A stretch of DNA of 64,000 bases from Acidobacteriaceae bacterium dw_441 (GTDB lineage Bacteria > Acidobacteriota > Terriglobia > Terriglobales > Acidobacteriaceae): the NCBI GenBank assembly GCA_018449715.1, contig JAAVVA010000005.1, positions 186,001 through 250,000 of the forward strand, written 5' to 3'. A model generated the notes under the pieces. The model saw only the letters and a program-made list of their open reading frames with translations. It made no database searches and was not told the origin of the DNA. The position numbers were made by a program, and so were the translations under genes. Shown here piece by piece: positions 52,794 through 64,000 of this stretch (within the stretch, counting starts at the first letter, position 1; the number at the start of each line of letters is the position of its first letter).

Positions 52794-53747
52794 TTACCGC
52801 CCATGCTCCTCAAGATACTTCTCGACCTCAAGCGCGGCCATGCAGCCCGATCCGGCAGCGGTGATGGCCTGGCGGTAGCGGCGGTCCTGGATGTCTCCGC
52901 AGGCGAAGACGCCGGGGATGATGACGCCGTCCTTCGTGGTGAGGACGTTGTTTGTCGTCTTGATGTAGCCGTCCTCGTCGAGGTCGAGCATTCCCGTGAA
53001 GGCGCGGGCGTTCGGCTCGTGGCCGATGCCGAGGAACATCGCCGAGACAGGCAGGATCGACTCCTCGCCGGAGGCCCTGTTCTTGATCCGCAGTCCCTTG
53101 ACGTCCTTCTCGTCGACGCCAAGAACCTCTTCCACCACAGTGTTGCTGAGGAACTCGATCTGCGGGTGCGCCATGGCGCGCTCCAGCATGATCTTCGAGG
53201 CGCGGAAGTTTTCGCTGCGGTTGATCAGCGTGACCTTGGTGGCGAAGCGCGTCAGAAAGAGCGCCTCCTCCATAGCTGAATCGCCGCCGCCGATCACCGC
53301 GATCTCCTTACCGGAGAAGAAGAAGCCGTCGCAGGTGGCGCAGGAGCTGACGCCGTGGCCGATCAGGGCCTGCTCGCTGGGAAGGTTCAACCAGCGAGCG
53401 CTCGCGCCCGAGGCGATGATGAGCGTCCGGGTGTGGATGACCTCCTTGCCGACGTGCAGCTCGAAGGGATGCTTGGTCAGGTCGACCGCGTGGACATGCC
53501 CCATGCGAAGCTCGGCGCCGAACTTCACCGCCTGCTTCTTAATGTTTTCAATCAGTTCCGGTCCCTGGATGCCCTCGGGCCAGCCGGGGAAGTTCTCCAC
53601 CAGCGTGGTGATCGAAAGCTGCCCGCCGGGCTCGTGGCCCTCCAGCACCAGCGGCTTGAGGTTCGCGCGGCCGGTATAAATGGCGGCAGTCAGCCCCGAG
53701 CATCCGGAGCCAAGGATGACAGTATCGCGTGTCGTAATCTCGCTCAT
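52794..53747 (-). CDS. trxB: thioredoxin-disulfide reductase
   Basis: A 317-residue NADPH-dependent flavoenzyme that reduces thioredoxin. ATG 53747 is set by AGGGAGTTT upstream. The FAD motif is TVILGSGCSGLTAAIYTGRA, the redox pair is in SSCATCDGFFF (CATC), and the NADPH motif is IAVIGGGDSAMEEALFL. The C-terminal FAD segment reads GVFACGDIQDRRYRQAITAA. All active-site elements are intact. It is transcribed alone, divergent from a 66-aa protein gene. Confidence 0.96.
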   Translation of the reverse strand: MSEITTRDTVILGSGCSGLTAAIYTGRANLKPLVLEGHEPGGQLSITTLVENFPGWPEGIQGPELIENIKKQAVKFGAELRMGHVHAVDLTKHPFELHVGKEVIHTRTLIIASGASARWLNLPSEQALIGHGVSSCATCDGFFFSGKEIAVIGGGDSAMEEALFLTRFATKVTLINRSENFRASKIMLERAMAHPQIEFLSNTVVEEVLGVDEKDVKGLRIKNRASGEESILPVSAMFLGIGHEPNARAFTGMLDLDEDGYIKTTNNVLTTKDGVIIPGVFACGDIQDRRYRQAITAAGSGCMAALEVEKYLEEHGR

Positions 53748-53842
53748 AAACTCCCTTAGTGTATATGCGCGAGAAGACAAAAAGATGCAGCGGAGCCTCC
53801 GGGCGGAGTCCTCGGCTCCCGGCGGCGCATCTATCATGAATT

Positions 53843-54043
53843 ATGGCTGATTTAACACTGATCTACGGTATGAGGCTGCTGCCCGCCGACGAGATCGCCC
53901 GCGTGGGCGATGCCCCTATCGAGCTGAAGAACGGAAACCAGGCACAGGTGACGATGCATGTGCTCGAAGGAAGCAGGGAGCAGATCGAGGCCCAGCTTCG
54001 CATGAGTCTCGACGCCTTCTTCGACTTTTATCCCGAGCTGTAA
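53843..54043 (+). CDS. hypothetical protein (66 aa)
   Basis: A short soluble protein (MADLTLIYGMRLLPADEIAR, then VTMHVLEGSREQIEAQLRMS) ending in DAFFDFYPEL. The beta-strand then helix pattern suggests a compact alpha/beta domain. No clear Shine-Dalgarno is seen before the ATG. It lies between divergent trxB and the convergent diguanylate cyclase. I do not recognise it; codon usage looks coding. Confidence 0.6.
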   Translation: MADLTLIYGMRLLPADEIARVGDAPIELKNGNQAQVTMHVLEGSREQIEAQLRMSLDAFFDFYPEL

Positions 54044-54070
54044 GGGCGGCTGGCTCAAACGCTCCGCCGT

Positions 54071-55369
54071 TTACGCATTGAAGTGTTTGGCGATGTCGGT
54101 GGCGAGGGACGGGACCTTGTCCTGCCGTTTCTGCTGGTACATCCGCAGATCGGCCAGGCGGCGAAGATGCATCTCGTCGGTCGCATCGTCGGGATAGACC
54201 GCAACACCGACGCTGGCCCCGATGCTGTAGCTCATTCCCCCGGCGTGGAAGGGTCTCCGAAGCGTATCGTGCAGGCGTTCGCTGACCATCTTGGCGATCT
54301 GGTCGGAGGGCAGGTCAATGGGCAGGCCTGTGGCGACGAGGATAAACTCGTCCCCGCCCAGCCTTGCCAGCGTGTCGGTCAGACGCACGGCCTGTCGCAG
54401 GCCTCCGGCGATGTGCTTCAGCAGGTGGTCGCCGGCTTCGTGCCCGTGGGAGTCGTTGACAGCCTTGAACCCGTCGAGATCCATCATCGCAATGGCGATC
54501 CGCGTTCCTGTGCGGTGTGCCTTCAGCAGGGCCTCTTCCAGCTTCTCTTCAAAGAGGCGGCGGTTGGGAAGTCCCGTAAGCTGGTCGTGGTGCGCGTACC
54601 ATTCGTTGCTGGCGACCTGCCGTTCCAGCATTACCAGCACCATGCCGATGGTGACAAAAAACTTCTGCCAGTCCCAGATGCTCGAGGTAAATTCAGTGAA
54701 TTGCGGGTGGTTCGAGACCCAGGCATGAACAAGGAAGACGAGCGACCAGATGGTAAAGCTGGTTAGGATCGTGAGTCTTCCCAGGCTCTTGCGAGGCAGG
54801 CTCATCCCGAAGACCACCGCGACCGAGAGATACAGCAGGAAGAGTGGGAAGTAGGCGGTATCGCGAAACAGGTGGTTTGAGGCAAAGCCCCAAACCGAAC
54901 CCCACAGCACGACCTGAACGAGAACCAGCCACCATGCCCGGCGCAGGTGAAGGCTTCCCGTCAGAACGACCGGGGTCGCAAGGCCGAGCAGGAGTCCTAA
55001 ACCGGCGATCTGCTGATAGAGGAGCGGATTCCGTACGTCGAAGGCATAGACGGTTTCGAGGATGGCCAGAGGAAGCGTGCTCGCCGCCAGGTAGGTTAGA
55101 GTGGGGCGCCGAGGAAACAGACCCTGGGTCGCAGCCCAGAGGAAGATCATGCCCGCGGCGAGGTAAGAATCCAGCGCGATGACGTGCGTGGGGATATGGA
55201 GCGGCCCCGAGACGTTGTACAGGCTGTGCGCGATGGCTTCGATGAAGATGAAGACGAGTCCCACGATCCAAAGCCCTACCCCTTCCTGCAGGTGACGCCG
55301 TCGCAGGGAATAGAGGATCAGGAGCAGGAAGGCCATAGCGGCCAAGTCGGGCAGATAAATAATCTTCAT
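54071..55369 (-). CDS. membrane-bound diguanylate cyclase (GGDEF)
   Basis: A 432-residue protein that should make cyclic di-GMP. The N-terminal 240 residues hold about seven hydrophobic helices (for example IIYLPDLAAMAFLLLILYSL and VIALDSYLAAGMIFLWAA). A short coiled linker leads to the GGDEF domain: HHDQLTGLPNRRLFEEKLEE, AMMDLDGFKAVNDSHGHEAG, the active site ARLGGDEFILVAT and the end LADLRMYQQKRQ. An inhibitory I-site RLTD sits five residues before GGDEF. No EAL domain is present. The input signal is unknown. Confidence 0.94.
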   Translation of the reverse strand: MKIIYLPDLAAMAFLLLILYSLRRRHLQEGVGLWIVGLVFIFIEAIAHSLYNVSGPLHIPTHVIALDSYLAAGMIFLWAATQGLFPRRPTLTYLAASTLPLAILETVYAFDVRNPLLYQQIAGLGLLLGLATPVVLTGSLHLRRAWWLVLVQVVLWGSVWGFASNHLFRDTAYFPLFLLYLSVAVVFGMSLPRKSLGRLTILTSFTIWSLVFLVHAWVSNHPQFTEFTSSIWDWQKFFVTIGMVLVMLERQVASNEWYAHHDQLTGLPNRRLFEEKLEEALLKAHRTGTRIAIAMMDLDGFKAVNDSHGHEAGDHLLKHIAGGLRQAVRLTDTLARLGGDEFILVATGLPIDLPSDQIAKMVSERLHDTLRRPFHAGGMSYSIGASVGVAVYPDDATDEMHLRRLADLRMYQQKRQDKVPSLATDIAKHFNA

Positions 55370-55533
55370 CGGCCCTCTTTCGGACCCAATGTTACGCTCG
55401 TCATCTTAAAACTCGGTATTGGAACTTGTAACAAATCTGGTCTTGAGGGAAAAGAACTTAAAGGGGGGCCGCAGTCATTATAGGAGGTTTGGTCCAGAAC
55501 TGACGCGGATTTTCGCGTAAAAAGCCTCTGTTA

Positions 55534-56967
55534 TCAGGGAGTTGAGTGTCCCAAATCGGAACAGGGCTTTGCCAGGCTGACGACGACCAGGCAGGTTACG
55601 GAAGTAAGCAATGCCGGGAAGATCGCGTCATGCTCGCCGAGGACCACCGGAAGATGCGGCGCGATCCATTCCCACGAGACGGTGACGGCGGTTCCGACTG
55701 TGATGCTGGCGACCGCAGCGGCGGCGGTGGCGCGTTTCCAGAAGAAGGCCGCGAGGATCACAGGCGTCAGCGCCGCCGAGTAGATGGTGTAGGCGTAGAG
55801 GGACTTCTTCAGGACGGACTCGGTTCCGAGGGACTGGAACAGCGCCCAGCACCCCAGAAGGACGACCATCAGGCGGCTGACGATGAGGATGCTGCGGTTC
55901 GAGGCCTGCGGGTTCAGGTAGCGGACGTAGATGTCGTTGACGAGGTTGGTTGCGGGGGAGAAGAGCCAGTTGTTCGCCGTCGAGATGATCTTGGCGAAGA
56001 TGGCTCCCATCAGCAGGGCTCCCAGAAGTTGCAGCGCGGGCGAGCCTCCGCTGAAGCCGTGCAGGCCGCAGTAGGCGAGGATCTCGCGGGGGGCGCGGCT
56101 GACCTCGCCGGTCGGAAAGAGCGCCGACCCGGTGACCGTGATGGCGACGATGACGGTTTCGAGCAGGATGGTTCCGATGATCCAGCCGACGACGGCATGG
56201 CGGGCGTCTTTCTCCGATTTCGCCGAGAAGAACTTCTGGTACATCGACTGGTTGCCCATCAGCAGGAGGCAGGTGGGAAGGAAGAGTTCGAGGCACTGGG
56301 CGAAGCTGAGGTCGCCGAAGACCTGGAAGTGCGTTGCGGGCAGGGCGGTGTGGACGGCGGTCCAGCCTCCGGCGCGGTGGATGAGCACCGGAAGGGCGAG
56401 GCACATGGTCGAGGTCGCCAGCAGGCCGATGAAGAGGTCCATGTAGGCGACGGAAGACATGCCCGCGATGGCGGTGAAGACGATCACGAAGGCGGCGAGG
56501 ATATATCGCCCCAGGATGGGGGAGATGGTGTCGGGGAAGATGAGGTGCAGGATATCGCCGCCGCCGATGAACTGGTAGCTGGTGATGGCGGTGTAAGTCA
56601 GCAGGATGGCGATGACTCCCAGGACGCGGGCCGCCTGGTTGTAACGCGCTTCGAGAAGGTCGGGAATGGTGAACTGCGCGAAGCGGCGGGCGCGGGGAGC
56701 GATGAAGTAGATCAGCAGCAGTCCGGCCCATCCGCCGCCAGCCTGCCAGAGTGCTACGAAGCCGTGCTTGTAGGCGTTTTCCGCTCCTCCCAGCAGCGAG
56801 CCGGAGCCGACCCACGAGGAGAGCAGCGTGAAGATCAGCACGAAGGCGGGAAGCGACCGTCCCGCAACCAGATAATCCGCCCGCGTCTTTACCTTGCCCG
56901 CCCGGCCCAGCGAAACGGTTAATAGTGTGAGGACGATCACGGCAATGACGGCGGCGTAGAGACTCAT
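55534..56967 (-). CDS. sodium:solute symporter family protein
   Basis: A 477-residue inner-membrane carrier of the SSS family with about thirteen helices. Early helices contain ADYLVAGRSLPAFVLIFTLL and SSWVGSGSLLGGAENAYKHG, which match the Na+/solute binding region. FTIPDLLEARYNQAARVLGV and FAKIISTANNWLFSPATNLV are also family-typical. The substrate cannot be read from sequence (acetate, proline, pantothenate and sugar carriers share these motifs). It starts 22 nt after the BrkB-family gene and may be cotranscribed with it. Confidence 0.92.
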   Translation of the reverse strand: MSLYAAVIAVIVLTLLTVSLGRAGKVKTRADYLVAGRSLPAFVLIFTLLSSWVGSGSLLGGAENAYKHGFVALWQAGGGWAGLLLIYFIAPRARRFAQFTIPDLLEARYNQAARVLGVIAILLTYTAITSYQFIGGGDILHLIFPDTISPILGRYILAAFVIVFTAIAGMSSVAYMDLFIGLLATSTMCLALPVLIHRAGGWTAVHTALPATHFQVFGDLSFAQCLELFLPTCLLLMGNQSMYQKFFSAKSEKDARHAVVGWIIGTILLETVIVAITVTGSALFPTGEVSRAPREILAYCGLHGFSGGSPALQLLGALLMGAIFAKIISTANNWLFSPATNLVNDIYVRYLNPQASNRSILIVSRLMVVLLGCWALFQSLGTESVLKKSLYAYTIYSAALTPVILAAFFWKRATAAAAVASITVGTAVTVSWEWIAPHLPVVLGEHDAIFPALLTSVTCLVVVSLAKPCSDLGHSTP

Positions 56968-56989
56968 CGGGTAGGGAGATTGTAGCCGC

Positions 56990-58114
56990 TCAGGGCGTTT
57001 GGCTGCCCTGGTCCGTCTCCCTCTGGTTGGCGGGGATCGAGCAGGCGGAGGCCTCTCCTGCGAGGTTCTTTTCGGCGGACGCGGCCTCGATCTGGCTGTT
57101 GATCTCTGCCCCCAGCAGCAGCATGAAGCCGGTGATGTAGAACCACATCAGCAGGATGATGACAGCTCCCAGCGAGCCGTAGGTGACCGTGTAGAAGTTG
57201 AAGAAGTGCAGGTAAAGCCGGAAGGCGAGCGAGACCACCAGCCAGCCGAGGATTCCCAGGGCTGCTCCGGGCGTGAGCCAGCGCCAGCAGCGTGCGCTGA
57301 CCCCAGGAGCCCAGTAGTAGATCACCGCGAAGCAAAGGGTCAGCAGCGCGGTCGCTCCCGTCCAGGTGACGATGCGGAAGAGGACCGCCAGCAGGGTTGC
57401 GAGAGGCTGGCTGGAGATGCGGGCATGGACGAGCGCCGCCAGGAAATCGCCGCCCAGCATCGCGGACAAGGTCAGGGTGGCAAGCACGGAAAGCAGGATC
57501 GTGAGGCCGATCGCCGAAACCCTTGCGAGGACATAGGACCGGCCATCGCGAACCTTGTAGACGGTATTCAGGGCGTCCTGCAGGGCAGAGATGCCGACCG
57601 AGGCCGACCAAACCGCCGCGATCAGGCCGAAGGTCAGCTTGCCCGAGGAGGCGTGCGCGGTGGTCTCGTTGAAGGTGGTCAGCACCATGCCGAGAGCCGA
57701 GGTCGGGACCACCAGTGCCAGATACTCCAGCAGCCGCGAATAGAAGGACGAGGCCGATTGCGCGGCCAGCCCGAGGATGGAACTGGCGCTGAACAGTGTG
57801 GGGAAGAGAGCGAACAGGAAGTAGAAGCCAAGCTCGGCGGCGCGTCCCAGCAGGTTGTCGCTGATGGCTCCGCGCCAGACCCTTCTGGCAACCTCGCGTG
57901 GAGCGATGCCTTCGAGGTTCCATAGCGAGCGGAGCGGCGTGTGGGAGACATACTCCCACACGCGCTGTCGAAAGGCGTCCGGGGTGCCGTGCGCGGCGAT
58001 GGAGTCGGTGGGAACGATTACGCGCTCCTTGCTTGATTCCCCGCAGGGAATTTTGATCTTCCTGAAACTCCTCTTCGAAACGATAGATGCGGGAAGGCGA
58101 GGCTGGGGCCGCAT
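56990..58114 (-). CDS. YihY/BrkB family membrane protein
   Basis: A membrane protein with six helices. Family segments include LLGRAAELGFYFLFALFPTL, FGLIAAVWSASVGISALQDA and LNTVYKVRDGRSYV near the middle, then YGSLGAVIILLMWFYITGFM and LLLGAEINSQIE near the end. It was once misnamed ribonuclease BN; homologues are inner-membrane proteins of unclear function. The start is uncertain. ATG 58114 is taken here; a longer frame reaches 58273 but would overlap the divergent MBL gene. The tail after the last helix is hydrophilic. Confidence 0.85.
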   Translation of the reverse strand: MRPQPRLPASIVSKRSFRKIKIPCGESSKERVIVPTDSIAAHGTPDAFRQRVWEYVSHTPLRSLWNLEGIAPREVARRVWRGAISDNLLGRAAELGFYFLFALFPTLFSASSILGLAAQSASSFYSRLLEYLALVVPTSALGMVLTTFNETTAHASSGKLTFGLIAAVWSASVGISALQDALNTVYKVRDGRSYVLARVSAIGLTILLSVLATLTLSAMLGGDFLAALVHARISSQPLATLLAVLFRIVTWTGATALLTLCFAVIYYWAPGVSARCWRWLTPGAALGILGWLVVSLAFRLYLHFFNFYTVTYGSLGAVIILLMWFYITGFMLLLGAEINSQIEAASAEKNLAGEASACSIPANQRETDQGSQTP

Positions 58115-58232
58115 CGCAGGGTGGAGGCGAAGGCGCGATCGACGTCGGCAAGACGCTGGCAACGCGGGTGGAACTGCATCTCTATCGCCAGAAAGGCATC
58201 TAATAAACGTGGTACAGGCAAGGCAGAGCGCA

Positions 58233-59129
58233 GTGAACAGGCTATGGCGGCACAGGCCGTTTCCGGTCACCAAAATGGAGCAGCTTCTCCGTTTGGTGCG
58301 CGAGAGTTACGAGCAGCCCATCCAGGGCGAATCTCGCCCGGCGGAGCTGGTTTCCGCAAATGAGTTGGGCGTCACCTTCATTGGACACTCCTCCTTCTTT
58401 CTTCAGGTCGGCGGCCGAAATGTGCTGATCGATCCGGTATTTGCGACACGGCTGGTTGTTCTTCGACGCCAGCGGCATCCCGGGCTTCTGCCCGAGGATT
58501 TGCCGCCCATCGACCTCGTTCTGGTGACGCACGCCCACATGGACCACCTCGACCTTTCTTCGCTGCGCCGTGTCGTCCGCTCCACGCGCAGGCAGCGCGG
58601 ACGCGCCCCGGAGATCGTCGTGCCGAAGGGCGTGGATGATCTGGTGGCGCGGTTCGGTTTTCGCCGCACCCACACGCTGGAGTGGTGGCAGCAGACGGAG
58701 GCCGCCGGTCTGAACGTCACGATGACTCCCTGCCAGCATTGGGGGGCGCGCATGTTCCGCGACACGCATCGCGGTTACGGCGGGTATGTTCTACAATCGG
58801 CCCGCCACTCGATCTACCACTCCGGCGACACGGCTTACTTCAATGGCTTCAGCGAGATAGGCCGCCGCTTGAAGCCCGAGGTCGCGCTGCTGCCCATCGG
58901 GGCCTACTTCCCCGATACCTATCGCGTCGTCCACACCTCTCCTGAGGAGGCTGTGCGCGGCTTCGTCGAGCTGGGGGCGCGCTGGATGGTTCCCATGCAT
59001 TACGGGACCTTCCGGCTGGGGCGCGAGCCGATGGACGAGCCCTTGCAGCGGCTGCATGCCGAGGCCGAAAGGCTGGGGATCGACAGCCAGGTGAAGGCTC
59101 TGGAAGAAGGCGAGATCTTTCGTCTCTGA
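58233..59129 (+). CDS. MBL-fold metal-dependent hydrolase (UlaG/NAPE-PLD-like)
   Basis: A 298-residue cytosolic hydrolase. The metal motif is complete: LVTHAHMDHLDLSSLRRV (HxHxDH). TPCQHWGARMFRDTHRGYGG, SIYHSGDTAYFNGFSEIG and WMVPMHYGTFRLGREPMDEP supply the other ligands, as in the UlaG and N-acyl-phosphatidylethanolamine phospholipase D groups. It begins at GTG 58233 or ATG 58275; GTG keeps a conserved-looking RLWRHRPFPVTKMEQ start. It is divergent from the BrkB gene. The substrate is unknown. Confidence 0.88.
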   Translation: MNRLWRHRPFPVTKMEQLLRLVRESYEQPIQGESRPAELVSANELGVTFIGHSSFFLQVGGRNVLIDPVFATRLVVLRRQRHPGLLPEDLPPIDLVLVTHAHMDHLDLSSLRRVVRSTRRQRGRAPEIVVPKGVDDLVARFGFRRTHTLEWWQQTEAAGLNVTMTPCQHWGARMFRDTHRGYGGYVLQSARHSIYHSGDTAYFNGFSEIGRRLKPEVALLPIGAYFPDTYRVVHTSPEEAVRGFVELGARWMVPMHYGTFRLGREPMDEPLQRLHAEAERLGIDSQVKALEEGEIFRL

Positions 59130-59214
59130 TGGACGTGGCCGCTTTTCGCCCGGCTTTTTCGTTCTCATCAATTCTTCATAAATCGCCGCGCCCCGAACCT
59201 GCATCGAATGGTGC

Positions 59215-60081
<867 letters not shown>

Positions 60082-60103
60082 TCCGTCTTCTTCTTTTTCG
60101 TTT

Positions 60104-62341
<2,238 letters not shown>

Positions 62342-62434
62342 TTATACAGAGGCGAGGTTTTTCGTTGCAGCGCCGATATACCGTTGAGATAATTTGCAAC
62401 TCCTGGACTTTTTGTGCGTCCAAACCTCACCTAT

Positions 62435-63379
62435 ATGAGCGGACACTGGAAGGCAGAACAGATTCCCCTGCTAACGGGCAGGCGTTTCTTAATTACCGGG
62501 GCGAACAGCGGCATTGGTTTCTATGCCGCGCTGAAGCTGGCGCGAAAGAACGCCGAGCTGATTCTGGCCTGCCGCGATCTTCGTAAGGGGGAAGAGGCTC
62601 TGGCGTGGCTGCGCGAAGAGGCTCCCGGAGCACGCGCCGAGGTTGCTGTGCTCGATCTTGCTTCGCTGGTCTCGGTGAAGGAGTTTGCCTCGCGTGAGTT
62701 GGAACGCCAGCGGCCCTTGCATGTCCTGATCAACAATGCTGGTGTGATGGCTGTGCCAAAGCGCACGCTGACGGCGGATGGCTTCGAGATGCAGTTCGGA
62801 ACGAACGTGCTGGGGCACTTCGCCCTCACGGGTCTGCTGTGGCCTGCTCTGGAGCGGGCGGCTGGGGAGGGGGCGCCTCCTCGTGTTGTGACGATCGCAT
62901 CGATTGCGCACAAACGGGGTCGGGTCGATCTCGACAATCTTCAAGGGGAGAGGTCGTACTCGCCCATGCGGGCGTACCAGCAATCGAAGCTGGCGAACCT
63001 GATGCTCGCGCTGGAGATGGGGCGCCGCCTTCAGCGGAAGGGATCGCCGATCCTCAGCGTGGCCGCGCATCCGGGAGTGGCCTCGACGGCTCTCTTTCGT
63101 ACGGAGGAGCGCTCCTCGCTGGCCAAAGGGCTGCGCTCTGCGATTGGCCAGGTCATTCGCATGGTTCTTAATGATGAACCGGAGGGAGCTTTGCCGACAC
63201 TTTATGCCGCGACCTGCCCGGATGTGGTGAATGGCGGCTACTACGGTCCACAGCAGATGAATGAGATGCGGGGCGATGTTGTTGGTCCGGCGAAGATTGC
63301 GCCTCATGCTCTCGATGAAGCGCTGGCGGCGCGTCTATGGGAGAGATGCAGCCAGCTTACGGGTGTCGATTTCGTGTAG
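62435..63379 (+). CDS. short-chain dehydrogenase/reductase (retinol dehydrogenase-like)
   Basis: A 314-residue NAD(P)-dependent oxidoreductase. The cofactor motif is FLITGANSGIGFYAALKLAR, NNAGVMAVPKRT is the structural NAG motif, and the catalytic Tyr/Lys are in MRAYQQSKLANLMLALEMGR. The layout matches the RDH/WWOX group of SDRs, which take a range of lipophilic alcohols and ketones. ATG 62435 is taken as start; a GTG at 62414 is in frame. It is divergent from ligA and 128 nt ahead of metH. Confidence 0.92.
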   Translation: MSGHWKAEQIPLLTGRRFLITGANSGIGFYAALKLARKNAELILACRDLRKGEEALAWLREEAPGARAEVAVLDLASLVSVKEFASRELERQRPLHVLINNAGVMAVPKRTLTADGFEMQFGTNVLGHFALTGLLWPALERAAGEGAPPRVVTIASIAHKRGRVDLDNLQGERSYSPMRAYQQSKLANLMLALEMGRRLQRKGSPILSVAAHPGVASTALFRTEERSSLAKGLRSAIGQVIRMVLNDEPEGALPTLYAATCPDVVNGGYYGPQQMNEMRGDVVGPAKIAPHALDEALAARLWERCSQLTGVDFV

Positions 63380-63507
63380 GTCTGCCGCTGGAGGCGTTCT
63401 TCTGGACCGGATGAGATAATAAAAATTGGCCGCCTGACGCCTTTGGGTACGAAGGGAAACCCTTTGCATCCGCATAAGTTGGGTGCCAGGTAAGGTCCTT
63501 CGGAGAT
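63380..63507 (+). promoter_or_regulatory. possible structured leader of metH
   Basis: The 128-nt gap before metH contains a hairpin AAGGG-AAA-CCCTT (near 63449-63461) enclosed by a longer-range pair GCCTG/CAGGT (near 63432 and 63485). It is too short for a full cobalamin riboswitch and shows no SAM-I core that I recognise. Listed only as a candidate structured leader. Confidence 0.25.
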
Positions 63508-64000
63508 ATGACGACAGTCCGCGAACATCCTCTGCAGAAGATCCTTCGGGAGCGCATCGCCATCATTGATGGAGCGATGGGAACGACCATCCGCACCTAC
63601 GGCATGACCGAGGCCGACATCCGCGGAGAGCGTTTCAAAGACTCGAAGAAGGACCTGCTGAACAACGGCGACATCTTCTCCCTTACACAGCCGGAGATGA
63701 TCTGCGATATTCACCGCAGGTTCCTTGAGGCTGGGGCCGACATCATCGAGACCAACACCTTCGGCGCGACCAACATCTCGCAGAGCGAGTTCTTCGTCGA
63801 TGACCCGCGTGAGCATGGCGGACGCAAGAACCCCGAGTTCTACCAGAAGATCGTCGATGATCCGTTTCTCAACGATCTTGCGTGGGAGATCAACGAGCGC
63901 TCGGCGCGGCAGTGCCGCGAGTGGGCCGACCGCGTTGCGAACGAGACGGGACGGCAGCGCTTTGTCGCAGGAGCCATCGGTCCGCTGACGGTGTCCCTCT
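63508..64000 (+). CDS. metH: methionine synthase, homocysteine-binding N-terminus (truncated by the window)
   Basis: The first 164 residues of cobalamin-dependent methionine synthase. The start ATG follows CCTTCGGAGAT. The N-terminal domain begins RIAIIDGAMGTTIRTYGMTE and continues with IFSLTQPEMICDIHRRFLEA and GADIIETNTFGATNISQSEF, the homocysteine-methyltransferase barrel. An extra segment (about residues 105-125, with GGRKNPEFYQKIVDDPFLND) appears before the usual NERSARQCREWAD helix. The zinc-binding Cys, folate and cobalamin domains lie outside the window, so the split (MetH1) form cannot be ruled out. Confidence 0.92.
   Translation, partial: MTTVREHPLQKILRERIAIIDGAMGTTIRTYGMTEADIRGERFKDSKKDLLNNGDIFSLTQPEMICDIHRRFLEAGADIIETNTFGATNISQSEFFVDDPREHGGRKNPEFYQKIVDDPFLNDLAWEINERSARQCREWADRVANETGRQRFVAGAIGPLTVSL

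Noticed and set aside
54083..56922. Plus-strand frames opposite the diguanylate cyclase and sodium symporter
   Set aside because: The 55546-56922 frame is extremely Asp/Glu/Gly-rich, the mirror of hydrophobic membrane codons, so it is a shadow.
63380..63507. Cobalamin riboswitch before metH
   Set aside because: The gap is only 128 nt and no B12-box-like core is visible.

Overview
The window looks like chromosomal DNA of an Acidobacteriota member, most likely order Terriglobales (Granulicella/Edaphobacter/Terriglobus type). The evidence is high-GC coding sequence, two Oar-like TonB-dependent receptors with an N-terminal carboxypeptidase-regulatory-like domain, many exported carbohydrate-active enzymes, PIG-L and cupin families, and dispersed short palindromic repeats of the TCATTC(T/C)GAGCGCAGCGAAG type. 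I see no rRNA, tRNA, CRISPR, phage or insertion sequence. The genus assignment is inference.

Layout. 1-7158: truncated cell-wall amidase, alaS, a DUF429-like protein, a 63-aa membrane protein and a Ca2+/H+ antiporter. 7155-12858: a tight operon aceB-glcD-glcE-glcF that turns glycolate into glyoxylate and then malate. It is followed by an exported RraA-like protein and an IclR regulator. 14937-18516: an MBL-fold protein with altered metal ligands and a LytS/LytTR-type two-component pair. 18558-28271: a PI-PLC-like phosphodiesterase, TonB receptor, myo-inositol oxygenase, subclass B3 metallo-beta-lactamase-like protein, LacI regulator, GRP-type sugar transporter and a 34-aa membrane peptide. 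Four related palindromic sites in front of the receptor, oxygenase and transporter genes suggest a LacI regulon here.

28546-44548: GH38 alpha-mannosidase, cupin, then ROK regulator, second TonB receptor, ArgH-like lyase and APC permease on the minus strand. A divergent 953-aa PIG-L deacetylase, a cupin and a stand-alone GlmS-isomerase-type SIS protein follow, the last with a NagR/DasR-like operator at its start codon. Together they suggest use of mannose- and amino-sugar-containing glycans. 44629-49069: cupin and a translationally coupled glpK-glpD-aquaglyceroporin operon. 49314-55369: hypothetical protein, GH28 pectinase, YggU, YggS, DUF486 membrane protein, a repeat-rich spacer, thioredoxin reductase, a 66-aa protein and a diguanylate cyclase. 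55534-64000: sodium-solute symporter, BrkB-family membrane protein, MBL hydrolase, aldo/keto reductase, ligA, an SDR, and the start of metH running off the right edge.

The strongest leads are the predicted LacI regulon around myo-inositol oxygenase with its unlisted 34-aa membrane peptide, the NagR/DasR-like site on the SIS gene, the degenerate MBL protein, and the 35-nt-armed inverted repeat element at 52491-52675. All functional statements come from reading motifs by eye; no database search was run.
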